From contig JAICUB010000017.1 in the NCBI GenBank assembly GCA_025936045.1, positions 1 through 64,000 of the forward strand: 64,000 bases of DNA, read 5' to 3'. A program made the position numbers and the translations under genes. This document shows positions 34,256 through 43,015 of this stretch, in pieces; position 1 is the first letter of the stretch; each line of letters starts with the position of its first letter. Origin of the DNA: Polyangiaceae bacterium. GTDB lineage: Bacteria > Myxococcota_A > Polyangia > Polyangiales > Polyangiaceae. The notes below the pieces were generated by a model, which ran no database searches, was not told where the DNA came from, and saw nothing but the letters and a program-made list of their open reading frames with translations.

Positions 34256-36487
34256 ATGGGCCTCGAGCTGCGACGGCGGAAGTACCTGGGCGCGTTCGAA
34301 AGCGGCGTCAGCGTCGCGGGCTGCGCGCTGATGCTCGGCTGCGCGGGCAACGACTCGAGGCCGCCGAAGCCGCCGTTTCCGCCGCCGCGACCGACCCTTT
34401 CGGCGAGCGCGACCGCGCTCGCAGCCACGACGACGCCCGCGCAGCGCTTCGACTATCCGAAAACCCGCGTCGTCGACGTGGTCGATACGCTGCACGGCGA
34501 GCGCGTCGCCGATCCATATCGGTGGCTCGAGGACGGCGCGTCGCCCGAAGTGCAGGCGTGGGCAAAAGCGGAAAACGCATTCACGCGCGCGTGGCTCGAC
34601 GAGCTTCCCGAGCGCGCAGCGTTGGCCCGGCGCTTCCACGAGCTTTACGACATCGAGCGCGTGTGGGCGCCCGTGAAGCGCGGCAACCGCTACTTCTGGA
34701 ATCAGAAGGAGGTGGGTCGTGAAAAGGAGGTCGTCTTCTGGCGGCAGGGCAAAAACGGCGACAAGAAGGTACTGCTCGATCCCAACACGTGGTCCACGGA
34801 CGGTAGCGTTTCGCTCGGCCGCTACCGCGTCAGCTTCGACGGCAAGCTGGTCGCCTACCTCGTGAGGAAGAACAACTCGGACGAAGCCGTCCTCGAGATC
34901 ATCGAGGTCGCCAGCGGCAAGAAGAAGAACGAGGTGATCGAGGGCGCCAAATACGCCGACCCGGCGTGGAACCCCGCGGGCACCGGCTTTTACTACACGC
35001 GCATTCCGCCCGTCGGCGGCGGCGTGACCGTCGCGGAACGACCGGGCTACGCGGAGCTCCGCTTTCACGAGGTCGGCGACGACCCCGCGCACGACGCGCT
35101 CGTGCGCGAAGCGACGCATGATCCCAAGACGTTTCAGGCCGTCGACCTTTCGCGCGACGGGCGCTTCCTCGTGGCGACGGTACAGCACGGCTGGGTCTCG
35201 AGCGACGTCTACTTCCAGGATCTCGTGAAAAGGCCGGGCGTCTGGCAAACGATCGTCGAGGGCGAGAACGCCGTCTTCGACATAACGGGCCACGACGGCG
35301 CGCTCTTCGCGGTCACGAACTACCGCGCCCCGCATTTTCGTGTGCTCCGCATCGACCCGGAGCACGCGGACGCGATCGCGAACTGGAAGGAGCTCATCCC
35401 CGAACGGCAGGACACGGTGATCGACCGCGCCGAGTTCATGGGGAAGCGCATCGCCGTCATCACGCTGCGCGACGCCGTGCAGGGCATCGAGCTCTACGAG
35501 CTCGACGGCAAGCTCGCCTACGAGGTGAAGCTGCCCGAGCCCGGCACCGTGTCGATGTTCACCGGCAGCGAAGGCGAGGACGAAGCGTTCTACCGGACGG
35601 AGAGCTTCTCGAAGCCGCCGGCGATCTACGAGCTCTCGGTGAAGAGCGGCAAATCCGCGCTGCGGTACCAGACGCAAGTCCCCGTCGACGCGTCGCGCTA
35701 CGTGACCGAGCAGCTCTTCGCGACTTCGAAAGACGGCACGCGCGTCCCCTATTTCCTACTGCGCGACAAGGACAAGCCGCTCGACGGCACGGCGCCCGCG
35801 CTGCTCTACGGCTACGGCGGCTTCGACATCGCGCTCACCCCCACCTTCTCGACCACTGCGTTTCCATGGCTCGAGCGCGGCGGCGTGTTCGCAATCGCGA
35901 ACTTGCGCGGCGGCAACGAGTACGGCGAGGCGTGGCACCGCGCGGGCATGCGTCACGAGAAACAGCACGTGTTCGACGACTTCATCGCCGTCGCCGAGTC
36001 GCTCGTCGCACGCGGGGCGACGCGGTCCGATCGGCTCGTCATCCGCGGCGAGTCGAACGGCGGCTTGCTCGTGGGCGCCGCGCTCACCCAGCGGCCCGAT
36101 CTGTTCCGCGTCGCGCTCTGTGGCGTGCCTCTGCTCGACATGGTGCGCTACGAGCTCTTCGGCTCCGGCAAGACGTGGATCGAGGAGTACGGTAGCGCCA
36201 CGAATGCCGAGGATTTTCGCGCGCTCTACGCCTATTCGCCGTATCACCACGTGAAGGCGGGCGTCGCCTACCCGAGTGTCCTGCTGCTCTCCGCCGACGA
36301 TGACGACCGCGTCGATCCGATGCACGCGCGCAAATTCGCGGCGATGTTGCAGGCCCGCTCGAGCGGCGGTCCGGTGCTGCTACGGATTCAGGAACACGCC
36401 GGTCACGGCGGAGCCGACAAGATCCAAGCGCTCGTCGACGAGCGAGCGGACAGCTACGCTTTCGCACTTTCGCAAGTCGCGCACTAG
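34256..36487 (+). CDS. Prolyl oligopeptidase family (S9A) serine peptidase, lipoprotein
   Basis: 743 residues. The N-terminus ends in LMLGCAGN, a lipobox-like site at about residue 29, so it is probably an exported lipoprotein. The S9A start motif DPYRWLED is at about 82-89. A seven-bladed propeller region follows, then the alpha/beta-hydrolase domain. The catalytic triad is Ser600 in RGESNGGLL, Asp in DDDDRVDPMHARKF and His in EHAGHGG. It cleaves short peptides after Pro. ATG 34256 is preferred to upstream codons because of the TACCAT element and the lipobox spacing. It is divergent from the sulfatase-like gene. Confidence 0.93.
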   Translation: MGLELRRRKYLGAFESGVSVAGCALMLGCAGNDSRPPKPPFPPPRPTLSASATALAATTTPAQRFDYPKTRVVDVVDTLHGERVADPYRWLEDGASPEVQAWAKAENAFTRAWLDELPERAALARRFHELYDIERVWAPVKRGNRYFWNQKEVGREKEVVFWRQGKNGDKKVLLDPNTWSTDGSVSLGRYRVSFDGKLVAYLVRKNNSDEAVLEIIEVASGKKKNEVIEGAKYADPAWNPAGTGFYYTRIPPVGGGVTVAERPGYAELRFHEVGDDPAHDALVREATHDPKTFQAVDLSRDGRFLVATVQHGWVSSDVYFQDLVKRPGVWQTIVEGENAVFDITGHDGALFAVTNYRAPHFRVLRIDPEHADAIANWKELIPERQDTVIDRAEFMGKRIAVITLRDAVQGIELYELDGKLAYEVKLPEPGTVSMFTGSEGEDEAFYRTESFSKPPAIYELSVKSGKSALRYQTQVPVDASRYVTEQLFATSKDGTRVPYFLLRDKDKPLDGTAPALLYGYGGFDIALTPTFSTTAFPWLERGGVFAIANLRGGNEYGEAWHRAGMRHEKQHVFDDFIAVAESLVARGATRSDRLVIRGESNGGLLVGAALTQRPDLFRVALCGVPLLDMVRYELFGSGKTWIEEYGSATNAEDFRALYAYSPYHHVKAGVAYPSVLLLSADDDDRVDPMHARKFAAMLQARSSGGPVLLRIQEHAGHGGADKIQALVDERADSYAFALSQVAH

Positions 36488-36529
36488 CAACTCTTCTCGC
36501 GGCGCGCGCTCACCCGCTCGGCGGGTGCT

Positions 36530-36913
36530 TCAAACCGTGGGGAACGGTTCGCGCGTCGCTTCCGGAATGTTCGACTCGTCGGTGCCGCCCGCGAACTCCT
36601 TGCTCGCGGTCGACTCCACGAACGGACCACCCCAGTCCTCTTCGACGTCCAGATTGAAATGCTCGACGACGATGTCCACGCCGCTCGTCATCGCGACGAC
36701 CGCGCCCTCGCCGAGCTCCTCGGCGAGATCGTCGTCCGCCGCCGAGCCGGCGACGAACGCCTCCTCCGGCAGCCGAGCCCGCGTTTCCCAGGCAATTTCG
36801 AGCAACCGTACCGCGCGAAACGGGTCGAGGTGCCCTGCGTTGTCGAATGACCGCAGGTACTGCGGTCCGCGCGGAGAAGCTCGATGTTTTACCGTACCTC
36901 TTGATGCGACCAT
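36530..36913 (-). CDS. Conserved hypothetical acidic protein
   Basis: 127 residues from ATG 36913, which has GGAG 5 nt upstream; a start 36 nt earlier lacks one. The N-terminal third is basic and contains LDPFRAVRLLEIAWETRARL. The remainder is acidic (SAADDDLAEELGEGAVVAMT, GGPFVESTASKEFAGGTDES). There is no signal peptide or membrane segment. The paired DDDLAEELGE and EFAGGTDESN elements look conserved rather than random, but I cannot name a family. It is convergent with the S9 peptidase gene and follows mlaE on the same strand after 145 nt. Confidence 0.65.
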   Translation of the reverse strand: MVASRGTVKHRASPRGPQYLRSFDNAGHLDPFRAVRLLEIAWETRARLPEEAFVAGSAADDDLAEELGEGAVVAMTSGVDIVVEHFNLDVEEDWGGPFVESTASKEFAGGTDESNIPEATREPFPTV

Positions 36914-36918
36914 CTGCG

Positions 36919-36922
36919 CTCC
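36919..36922 (-). promoter_or_regulatory. Ribosome binding site GGAG deciding the start at 36913
   Basis: GGAG lies 5 nt before ATG 36913. Further up, an AT-rich TAAATTATG near 36978-36986 may be the promoter. Confidence 0.5.
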
Positions 36923-37058
36923 ATCCTCTCCGCCCCACGCCGAGAACAAACCTACGCCTCGCGTCTACGCCTGTCCTCCATAATTTACTCGGCTCCGCCC
37001 GCGTGTGTCCGCAGGTGGTGAACGCGCTCCGGCAACGCGTGTGCCACGGCGCCGAAAC

Positions 37059-37883
37059 TCAGACCTCGGTCATCCAACTCGTGAGCAGGTAGTTCATCAC
37101 GAGCACGGCGACCGAGCTCATGACCACGGCGCGCGTCGTCGCTTCGCCGACGCCCTTCGCGCCGCCGGAGGCGAAAAAACCCTGCGTGCACGAGATGGTA
37201 CACAGCAGAAACCCGAACACGAGCGCCTTGGTCGTACCCATGTAGAGGTCGCTCGGCACGATGTATTTCTCGATGTTCGAGATGAAAATACCGGGATCCA
37301 CGCCGAGGCCTTCGACGGCCACGACGTAAGCGCCGGCCATGCCGACGGCCGTGTAGAGCACGAAAAGCAGCGGAAGCATCAGTACGCTCGCGAGCAACCG
37401 CGGCGAAAGCAGGTATTGAACGGGGCTGACGCCCATCGTCGTGAGCGCGTCGATCTGTTCGGTGACGCGCATGTTGCCGAGCTCGGCGGCCATCGCGCTG
37501 CCGGCGCGCGCGGTGACCATGAGCGCGGCGAAAACCGGACTGATTTCACGACATAGCGAGACCGCGACGATCGAGCCGACCACGCCTTCGGCACCGAACT
37601 GCCGGAGGCTGTGCACGGTTTGCAAAGCGAGGACCATGCCGCTGAAGGTCCCGGTGAGTCCGACGATGAAGGTCGACTTGACGCCGATGAAATCCATGGC
37701 CGCAAAGAGCTGCGAGAAGCGGTACGGCGGGCGGATGAGCCAGGCGAGCGTCTGGAACGTGAGGAGCAGCACCGCGCCCAAACGATCGAGCGCGCCCATG
37801 AGCGGCTCGATCAGCCCGCGAAAGACCTTGCCGAGAGTGGCGGTTTCCGGGTCGTCCGCTGGCGCGTCGTCCGTCTCGGCCAT
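37059..37883 (-). CDS. mlaE: MlaE-family ABC transporter permease
   Basis: 274 residues with five or six membrane helices. Conserved MlaE segments are present: VGLTGTFSGMVLALQTVHSL, the loop REISPVFAALMVTARAGSAM and AELGNMRVTEQIDALTTMGV, then LSPRLLASVLMLPLLF. MlaE works with the ATPase MlaF and the MCE protein MlaD to move phospholipids between membranes. Neither partner is in the window, and the next downstream gene is unrelated. Its ATG shares one base with the tsaE stop (TGATG), and AAGGAG precedes it, so it belongs to the 40161-37059 operon. Confidence 0.92.
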   Translation of the reverse strand: MAETDDAPADDPETATLGKVFRGLIEPLMGALDRLGAVLLLTFQTLAWLIRPPYRFSQLFAAMDFIGVKSTFIVGLTGTFSGMVLALQTVHSLRQFGAEGVVGSIVAVSLCREISPVFAALMVTARAGSAMAAELGNMRVTEQIDALTTMGVSPVQYLLSPRLLASVLMLPLLFVLYTAVGMAGAYVVAVEGLGVDPGIFISNIEKYIVPSDLYMGTTKALVFGFLLCTISCTQGFFASGGAKGVGEATTRAVVMSSVAVLVMNYLLTSWMTEV

Positions 37884-38335
37884 CAAGCTCCTTCCAGCGC
37901 GGCGAGCAGGGCGCTCGAGCGCCGCCCGGTCGCGCGAAGCTTTGCGCGGCGCGGCCCGGTCGACAGCTCGAGCACGAGGGCGTCCCCGCCGAGCGCGTCG
38001 ATGTACGGCTCGCCCCACTCCACGAGCAGCACGCGCCCGTCGTCGCGCTGCGCGTCGAGCCCGAGCCCGCGCACGTCGTTTTCGTCGCGCAGGCGGTAGA
38101 GGTCGGCGTGCGAGACGGGCGGGGTCGTCGGGTGCTCGTGCACGAGCGTGAAGGTGGGGCTCGGCACGCGCAGGCGCGCCGGCAGTCCGAGCGAGCGACA
38201 CAGCGCTCGCGCGAAAAACGTCTTTCCGCTGCCGAGCGGTCCGCTCAAAACCACGAGGTCTCCCGCCGCCAGGTGCGGGGCGACGCGCGCGGCGAGCTCA
38301 CGCGTCGCTCGTTCGCTCGCAAGCTCGACTTCCAT
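37883..38335 (-). CDS. tsaE: tRNA threonylcarbamoyladenosine synthesis ATPase TsaE
   Basis: 150 residues. Walker A GPLGSGKTFFARAL (about 32-45), the conserved SPTFTLVHEH (about 59-68), the HADLYRL segment and the VEWGE motif identify TsaE/YjeE. It drives the TsaB-TsaD complex that makes t6A at position 37 of ANN-reading tRNAs. The C-terminal helix region is Arg-rich. Its ATG overlaps the stop of the preceding LpoA-like gene, and its own stop overlaps mlaE, indicating translational coupling across three genes. Confidence 0.95.
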   Translation of the reverse strand: MEVELASERATRELAARVAPHLAAGDLVVLSGPLGSGKTFFARALCRSLGLPARLRVPSPTFTLVHEHPTTPPVSHADLYRLRDENDVRGLGLDAQRDDGRVLLVEWGEPYIDALGGDALVLELSTGPRRAKLRATGRRSSALLAALEGA

Positions 38336-40161
38336 CAGCGTGACTCCGTCCCGCCGCTCGTGACACCGAGCGTTCGCGGTAAGTGGCGGTCGCCGGCGAA
38401 GCCGTGTTCGGCGCTCGTCCAGAGCTCGCCTCGCGCCGACGCGAGGGCGTCGCGCACCTTCTCGTGCAGAGCCTCGACCTCGTCGGCACGAGCCACACCC
38501 GCGGCCGGCACCGCCTCGAGCGCGCGCGCCGCGAGCACGGCGGCGTCGTGGCCGAGCGCTTCGTACCAGCCGCCCGTGGGCGCGTTCGTCGGGTAAGTGC
38601 CCGTGGTCGGAGCGAGCGTCGGCACGCCGAGCGTCGCGTAGGCGGCGCTCGCGTCGAGTCCGAGCGCGAGCACGGCGCGGTCGCGAGCCGAACGGAGCTC
38701 GGCGGCGAGATCGCGCGCGCAGTCGACGTCACCGGACAAGAGGAGGGCGTCCACGCCCGTGCGCTTCCACGTCGCGAGCGGGAAGCGCGGCCGCCCGGGT
38801 GCTTCGGCCTCGACGTCGCACGGCGTGCCGCCCGGGCCGACGCGCGCGCGCTCGCGCCGGCCCTCGGCGTCGAGGGCTTGAATCAGGTCTTGCTCCACGG
38901 CTCCGTCGTTCACGCCGAGCACGAACGTATACCCTTTCGTCGAGGGTTCGCGCTGGGGCGGGCGCAGCAAAATGATGGGGATTTTGAGCACCTCGGCGCG
39001 GGCCGCGGCAATCCGCGCCGATTCGTCGTCGTTGCCGGCGACGAACAGGGACGCGCCCTCTGCCGCGAGCCCGGCCAAGGAGGCGTCGACGTCGCTCGTG
39101 TCGTAGCGCACGACGAGCTCGACGCCGGAGCCGCCCGGCTGAGCGTGCGCGCTGTCGAGCACGCGCGTGATCCCCGCGGCGACCGCCGACGCGCGCCGCC
39201 GCTCGAGCGGCCCCACGAGCGAGAGCAGTAACCCGACGGCGCGACCCGCGACGGCCGGCGCCTTCGCGCCGCCCGAGGCGAGCGCGACCAACCGTTCGCC
39301 TTCGGGGCTGCCGCGGAGCGCGACCGGCGCGGCGTCGAGCAGCTTGCGCGCGAGGCCGGCGTCGGAGTGAGCGAGCGCGAGCTCGGTGAGCTTCTGCGCG
39401 ATGGTCGCGGTGAGCCACGCGCGCGCGGATTCGAGCTCGCCTCGCCCGCCGGTGTCGCGCGCGCGGCGCAAGGTCGAGAGGGCGCGCACGAGGTCCGGCG
39501 TGGGCGCGAGGCTCAAGAGCGTCGTCGCGGTGGTGCGCGCGCGATTTTGCCGATCGAGCGGCGCCTGCACGAGCCAGGAGAGCAGCGCCTCGGTCGCTTC
39601 GTCGTACGCGCCCGCGACGAACGCGGCGCGGGCGCGCTCCTCGCCGTAAACGAAGCGCTCGTCGAGATCGACGAGCTTGCCGTCGAGCGCGCGTAGCGCG
39701 GCTACCGCGCGCAGCGCCTCGCCCGAGCGCGCGAAGATGGCCGCTTCGGCGACGCGCGCGAAGTCCTTGCGCGGGCCCTCCGCGCCGCCGAGCGCCGGTT
39801 CGAGGAAGGCACGCGCGCCGCGCTCGTCGCCCGCGTCGATACGCGCGAAGGCGAGGAACACCCGCACGTCGAGCTCGCGCGGGTCCTCGGGGAAGCGCGT
39901 GAGAAATTCGCCGAGGCGGGGCGTCAGCGCGGCGCGTCCGGGCCCGTCGGCGTCGAAAAACAGCGAACGTAGTAGACGAAACTCGGCCTGCGCGGAGCTG
40001 CCCTCCGAAAGGGAAACGGGAGGCGCCACGTCGCGCTGCCCGCGCCGGCAGCTCGGCGCGAGCGCCACGAGCACGCCGAGCGCGACCGGGGGCAGCGCCC
40101 GGCCGAGACGCGCTCGCCGGTGAGGTCTGGTTGCGTTCGAGCTCGAGTTCAGGCTGCGCAT
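38335..40161 (-). CDS. Lipoprotein with periplasmic-binding fold (LpoA / ABC substrate-binding-like)
   Basis: 608 residues. A basic N-terminus leads into VALGVLVALAPSC, a lipoprotein signal with Cys38. Residues 60-300 are helical repeats (TPR-like: RELDVRVFLAFARIDAGDER). Residues 305-600 resemble a type I periplasmic-binding fold (GRAVGLLLSLVGPLERRRAS, ASLFVAGNDDESARIAAARA, VDALLLSGDVDCARDLAAEL). TPR plus a binding-protein fold is the architecture of LpoA, the activator of penicillin-binding protein PBP1A, so a similar envelope role is possible. It heads the operon with tsaE and mlaE. Confidence 0.75.
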   Translation of the reverse strand: MRSLNSSSNATRPHRRARLGRALPPVALGVLVALAPSCRRGQRDVAPPVSLSEGSSAQAEFRLLRSLFFDADGPGRAALTPRLGEFLTRFPEDPRELDVRVFLAFARIDAGDERGARAFLEPALGGAEGPRKDFARVAEAAIFARSGEALRAVAALRALDGKLVDLDERFVYGEERARAAFVAGAYDEATEALLSWLVQAPLDRQNRARTTATTLLSLAPTPDLVRALSTLRRARDTGGRGELESARAWLTATIAQKLTELALAHSDAGLARKLLDAAPVALRGSPEGERLVALASGGAKAPAVAGRAVGLLLSLVGPLERRRASAVAAGITRVLDSAHAQPGGSGVELVVRYDTSDVDASLAGLAAEGASLFVAGNDDESARIAAARAEVLKIPIILLRPPQREPSTKGYTFVLGVNDGAVEQDLIQALDAEGRRERARVGPGGTPCDVEAEAPGRPRFPLATWKRTGVDALLLSGDVDCARDLAAELRSARDRAVLALGLDASAAYATLGVPTLAPTTGTYPTNAPTGGWYEALGHDAAVLAARALEAVPAAGVARADEVEALHEKVRDALASARGELWTSAEHGFAGDRHLPRTLGVTSGGTESR

Positions 40162-40163
40162 GT

Positions 40164-40169
40164 TAGCGT
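40164..40169 (+). promoter_or_regulatory. TANNNT -10-like element (TAGCGT) of the 40176 gene
   Basis: TAGCGT ends 6 nt before GTG 40176. It lies in the 14-nt divergent gap to the LpoA-like gene. Confidence 0.35.
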
Positions 40170-40175
40170 GCTCGC

Positions 40176-40808
40176 GTGGATCCCGCAGGCTCGGCGCACG
40201 GCTCGGCGCGCGCGGCGTTCGAGCGCGTTTTCGCGCTCACGAGCGTGGTCCCGCTCGCCGGCTTCGCCGTGCTGCACCTCGGAAACTACGCGCGCGCTCT
40301 CTTCGGCGCGACGGCGCTCGGCGACCGGCACGCGCCCTCCGGCTGGGCGCTCGGCGGCGAAGCCGTCCTCGTCTGGCTGCCGCTCGCTTTCCACGTCGCG
40401 CTCGCCGGGCCCGTCTGGCGACGCCGCCGGACCGAGCCCACCGAGCCGCGCAAGGCGCCCTCGCTCGCGCTCCACCGCCTCACGGGCGCGCTGCTCGCGC
40501 CGTTCGTCGTCGATCACTTCGTGCGCTTTCGCTGGCCGATCTTGCGCGGCGATCGTTACCCCGCCGAATCGGTGCTCGCGCTCGCGCGGGAGCTCTCGAG
40601 TACCGTCGCGGGCTTCCCGCTGCTCGCGGCGTGGCACGCGCTCGGGACGCTCGCGCTCTCGTATCACCTCGGCTACGGCCTTTCGCGCGTCGCCGAGCGC
40701 TACGCGCGAAAATCCGCGCTCGGACGACTGCGCGTGCTTTCGTTCGGGGTCGGCGTGCTCGCGGCCGTCTTCGGCACGCTCACGATCGTGCGACTTGCGA
40801 CGGGGTAG
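40176..40808 (+). CDS. SdhC-like cytochrome b family membrane protein (orphan)
   Basis: 210 residues with five predicted membrane helices. The helix pattern and His residues recall the single-subunit cytochrome b of type B succinate dehydrogenases: VVPLAGFAVLHLGNYARAL, WLPLAFHVALAGPVW, LHRLTGALLAPFVVDHFVRF, HALGTLALSYHLGYGLSR. Several of these His could be haem ligands. No sdhA or sdhB lies nearby, so its partner is unknown and it may have another electron-transfer or structural role. It starts at GTG 40176, 14 nt from the divergent LpoA-like gene. Confidence 0.7.
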   Translation: MDPAGSAHGSARAAFERVFALTSVVPLAGFAVLHLGNYARALFGATALGDRHAPSGWALGGEAVLVWLPLAFHVALAGPVWRRRRTEPTEPRKAPSLALHRLTGALLAPFVVDHFVRFRWPILRGDRYPAESVLALARELSSTVAGFPLLAAWHALGTLALSYHLGYGLSRVAERYARKSALGRLRVLSFGVGVLAAVFGTLTIVRLATG

Positions 40809-40851
40809 TGCGAAGCGCCGTGGCTTAGGGTATTGGCCGCACGTAACGGAA

Positions 40852-41286
40852 ATGCCGAAGTGCTACCTGCTCGCGATTGGCAGCGGATCGAGCGTCGACC
40901 AGCACTCGAACAACATCACGTTGTTCAACATGGTCGAGCAGCTGAACTTCCCACGCCAGAACTGGCCGCCGCCCGGCGCGATCCTACCGCTCGAGATGCA
41001 CGCGTATCTGCGCCTGGAACCTTCCGAGCTCAATCAACAATTCCAGCTGCGCTTCGTCCTCGTGGGTGACAACGGCCTCGAGACACCGACCAACGCATTT
41101 CCGCACCGCTCCACGAGCCCCCGCTATCGCACGCGCGCCTTCGGTCTGCCCGCGCCGCCCGGGCCCGGCAGCTACGCGCTCAGAGTCGAGTTCCGCGGGA
41201 GCGGCGACGGCCCGTGGCTGCGTGATTCGCAGTCGTGGCCGGTGGTCGTCGTGGAGGCCGAACCCCGCCCCACCGTGACGCATTGA
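40852..41286 (+). CDS. Uncharacterised conserved protein (DUF6941-like)
   Basis: 144 residues from ATG 40852. It has no signal peptide or membrane segment. The layout is beta-rich: KCYLLAIGSGSSVDQHSNNI, then LPLEMHAYLRLEPSELNQQF, LRFVLVGDNGLETP, and a closing Ig-like strand set ending SWPVVVVE. This resembles the DUF6941-type beta-sandwich proteins, but the match is by eye only. It follows the SdhC-like gene after 43 nt. A TAGGGT hexamer 20 nt upstream could be its -10. Confidence 0.6.
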   Translation: MPKCYLLAIGSGSSVDQHSNNITLFNMVEQLNFPRQNWPPPGAILPLEMHAYLRLEPSELNQQFQLRFVLVGDNGLETPTNAFPHRSTSPRYRTRAFGLPAPPGPGSYALRVEFRGSGDGPWLRDSQSWPVVVVEAEPRPTVTH

Positions 41287-41331
41287 GGCGCGCGCCGCCG
41301 GGAAAAGTAGTGATAGGGTGGGCGCCCGCTC

Positions 41332-41337
41332 GGAGGT
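41332..41337 (+). promoter_or_regulatory. Ribosome binding site GGAGGT supporting a TTG start
   Basis: GGAGGT with an 8-nt spacer precedes TTG 41346, which begins a clear signal peptide. It supports a TTG start for the MYXO-CTERM gene. Confidence 0.7.
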
Positions 41338-41345
41338 AACTGCTC

Positions 41346-42143
41346 TTGTCGAATCGTCCCCTCGTTCGCCGTGCGTTCCTGGTGTTCATCACGTTGCTGC
41401 TCGTAGCCGGCTCGGCGCTCGCCGCCGGGCGCATCGACTGGAAGAGCAAGACGTTCAAGGAGCGGAGCGACAAATCCTGGATGCTCGAGCTCGCGATTTA
41501 CCTGCCGCGGGCGCCGGACGTGGCCTACGTGCCGATGAAGTTCGAGTTCCAGCCCGAGGTCTATTACGAGCGCTCGCTGCTCGACGGCCACGACGGACCG
41601 GTCGACCGCAAAGTGCCGCTCGAAAACCGCCAGCCGCTGATCGAAAGCGTCGACGTGGGCTTCATGGACAGCGCCACGACGAAAATCGAGAGTCGCACGC
41701 GCTTCAGCTTCAAAGTGAAGCGCGACCTCGGTTACGAAGCGGGCGAATACAAAGTCACCGTGCGCGACACGCGCAACGGCCAGGTCGTGGGCAGCCCGGC
41801 CACCATCATTTTCGACGGCGAGAACGAAATCATCGATCGCCGCGCGATGGTCTTCTCGGGTGAAAAGAAGAAGAAGCCCGAGGAGAAGAAGCCGGCCGCC
41901 GACGAGGACAAGAAGTCGGACAGCGCCGATGCCGACAAGTCGTCGGCGAGCGACGACTCGTCCGCGAAGGGCGACGACGACGCGAAGGGCGACAACAGCG
42001 GCGACGACAAGCCGGCGCCCGTGGAAAAGAACAGCAGCGGCTGCGGCTGCCGCCTGCCGGCGAGCCCACACACCGCCGGCCTCGAATGGCTCGGAGCGCT
42101 CGCGCTCGGTATCGCATTCGCCGCCCGCCGCCGCCGCGACTGA
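41346..42143 (+). CDS. MYXO-CTERM sorting-domain surface protein
   Basis: 265 residues from TTG 41346. A signal peptide (FLVFITLLLVAGSALAAG) is followed by a beta-rich domain to about residue 175 (FEFQPEVYYERSLLDG, SRTRFSFKVKRDL, YKVTVRDTRNG). A strongly charged Lys/Asp/Ser linker follows (about 178-232). The C-terminus has SGCGC, a hydrophobic segment (LEWLGALALGIAFAA) and RRRR: the MYXO-CTERM signal. This tail is known to direct surface display in Myxococcota. The ligand or function of the folded domain is unknown. Confidence 0.9.
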   Translation: MSNRPLVRRAFLVFITLLLVAGSALAAGRIDWKSKTFKERSDKSWMLELAIYLPRAPDVAYVPMKFEFQPEVYYERSLLDGHDGPVDRKVPLENRQPLIESVDVGFMDSATTKIESRTRFSFKVKRDLGYEAGEYKVTVRDTRNGQVVGSPATIIFDGENEIIDRRAMVFSGEKKKKPEEKKPAADEDKKSDSADADKSSASDDSSAKGDDDAKGDNSGDDKPAPVEKNSSGCGCRLPASPHTAGLEWLGALALGIAFAARRRRD

Positions 42144-42228
42144 CGGCAGCCCCAAAGTCGAACTTGGGTTCACCACACGGCGCCGGCCGTCGTGTGCTGC
42201 CAGCGCCGGCGCACCCCGCGCACCGAAC

Positions 42229-42249
42229 CCACGCGGCCGTGCCGCGTGG
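42229..42249. terminator. Perfect 8-bp stem-loop between convergent genes
   Basis: CCACGCGG (42229-42236) and CCGCGTGG (42242-42249) flank a 5-nt loop, 86 nt past the MYXO-CTERM stop and 100 nt past the opposing gene's stop. It has no T-run. The rest of the 205-nt gap shows only GC-rich sequence. Confidence 0.4.
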
Positions 42250-42348
42250 CGCTGTCCGCAACCTCGGCGCCATGACGCATGCGACGGCGACCGCGCGCGC
42301 CGGTGGGGCGCCGGTCTCGAATCGATTCCGAGTCGCGTGACGACGCGG

Positions 42349-42975
42349 TCAGAAGGTGAGGCCGCGGGGTTCCAGGCCGAGACCGGCGGGGAGCTCGAGA
42401 CGCGGAGGCGTTGCACGGGACAGGCGCACGCGGCTCTCCTTGTATTGAGCCCGGCGCACCATGAGCATGAGGCCGACGCCGCCCGCGACGGCGCCCGCCA
42501 CGCCGACGCCGATGCCGCTCACGATGAGCGGGCTGCCGCCGTGCTCGCGCGCGAGGCCGCCGACCACGAGGGCCGGGCTCGTGACGCCGAGTAGCGCGTA
42601 CCCGATCGCGAGCAGGACGACGCCGCCGGCGACGGAGCGGCTCTCCATCGTCGCGGTCACGACGACGCGGTTGCGTTCGAGCGGGAGCTTGAAGATGCGC
42701 GAGGGGTAGAGACCGGGACCGGCGACGCGGAGCCGTGCGTCGGCGACGACCTGTTGCTCGCAGGGAGCGACGCACACGGTGTACCAGGGCGACACGGCGG
42801 CGTTCGGCGCCCAATCGGACTCGAGCAGCGCGTCGGCGTGGTCGGCGCGAAACAACACGACGGCCGTACGCGGCGTGGGAGCGAGCGCGGGCGGCGCGGG
42901 CGGCGCGGGCGCTTGTGCCGAAGCAAGGCTTGACCACGCTAAAAGAGCGAGCGTCGAACCCACGCGCGAGAGCAT
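42349..42975 (-). CDS. Exported protein with two membrane segments, unknown function
   Basis: 208 residues from ATG 42975, chosen because TAGCGT ends 7 nt upstream and the signal peptide LSRVGSTLALLAWSSLASAQ then starts at once. A Pro/Ala-rich stretch follows. The central domain has two Cys in VCVAPCEQQVV that may pair. Two membrane helices follow (SVAGGVVLLAIGYALLGV; IVSGIGVGVAGAVAGGVGLM). The C-terminus is short and basic. This PEGA-plus-two-helix style is frequent in myxobacteria, but I cannot assign a function. It follows the aminotransferase gene (43016-44164) on the same strand after 40 nt. Confidence 0.65.
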   Translation of the reverse strand: MLSRVGSTLALLAWSSLASAQAPAPPAPPALAPTPRTAVVLFRADHADALLESDWAPNAAVSPWYTVCVAPCEQQVVADARLRVAGPGLYPSRIFKLPLERNRVVVTATMESRSVAGGVVLLAIGYALLGVTSPALVVGGLAREHGGSPLIVSGIGVGVAGAVAGGVGLMLMVRRAQYKESRVRLSRATPPRLELPAGLGLEPRGLTF

Positions 42976-42982
42976 CGCGCTC

Positions 42983-42988
42983 ACGCTA
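42983..42988 (-). promoter_or_regulatory. TANNNT -10-like element (TAGCGT) of the 42975 gene
   Basis: TAGCGT ends 7 nt before ATG 42975 and helps choose that start over upstream codons. Confidence 0.4.
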
Positions 42989-43015
42989 GCGCTCACGGCC
43001 TGACCCTTACAAGCG

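Noticed and set aside
40120-40851. Extension of the 40852-41286 gene back to 40120
   Set aside because: The extension is an out-of-frame shadow of the SdhC-like gene.
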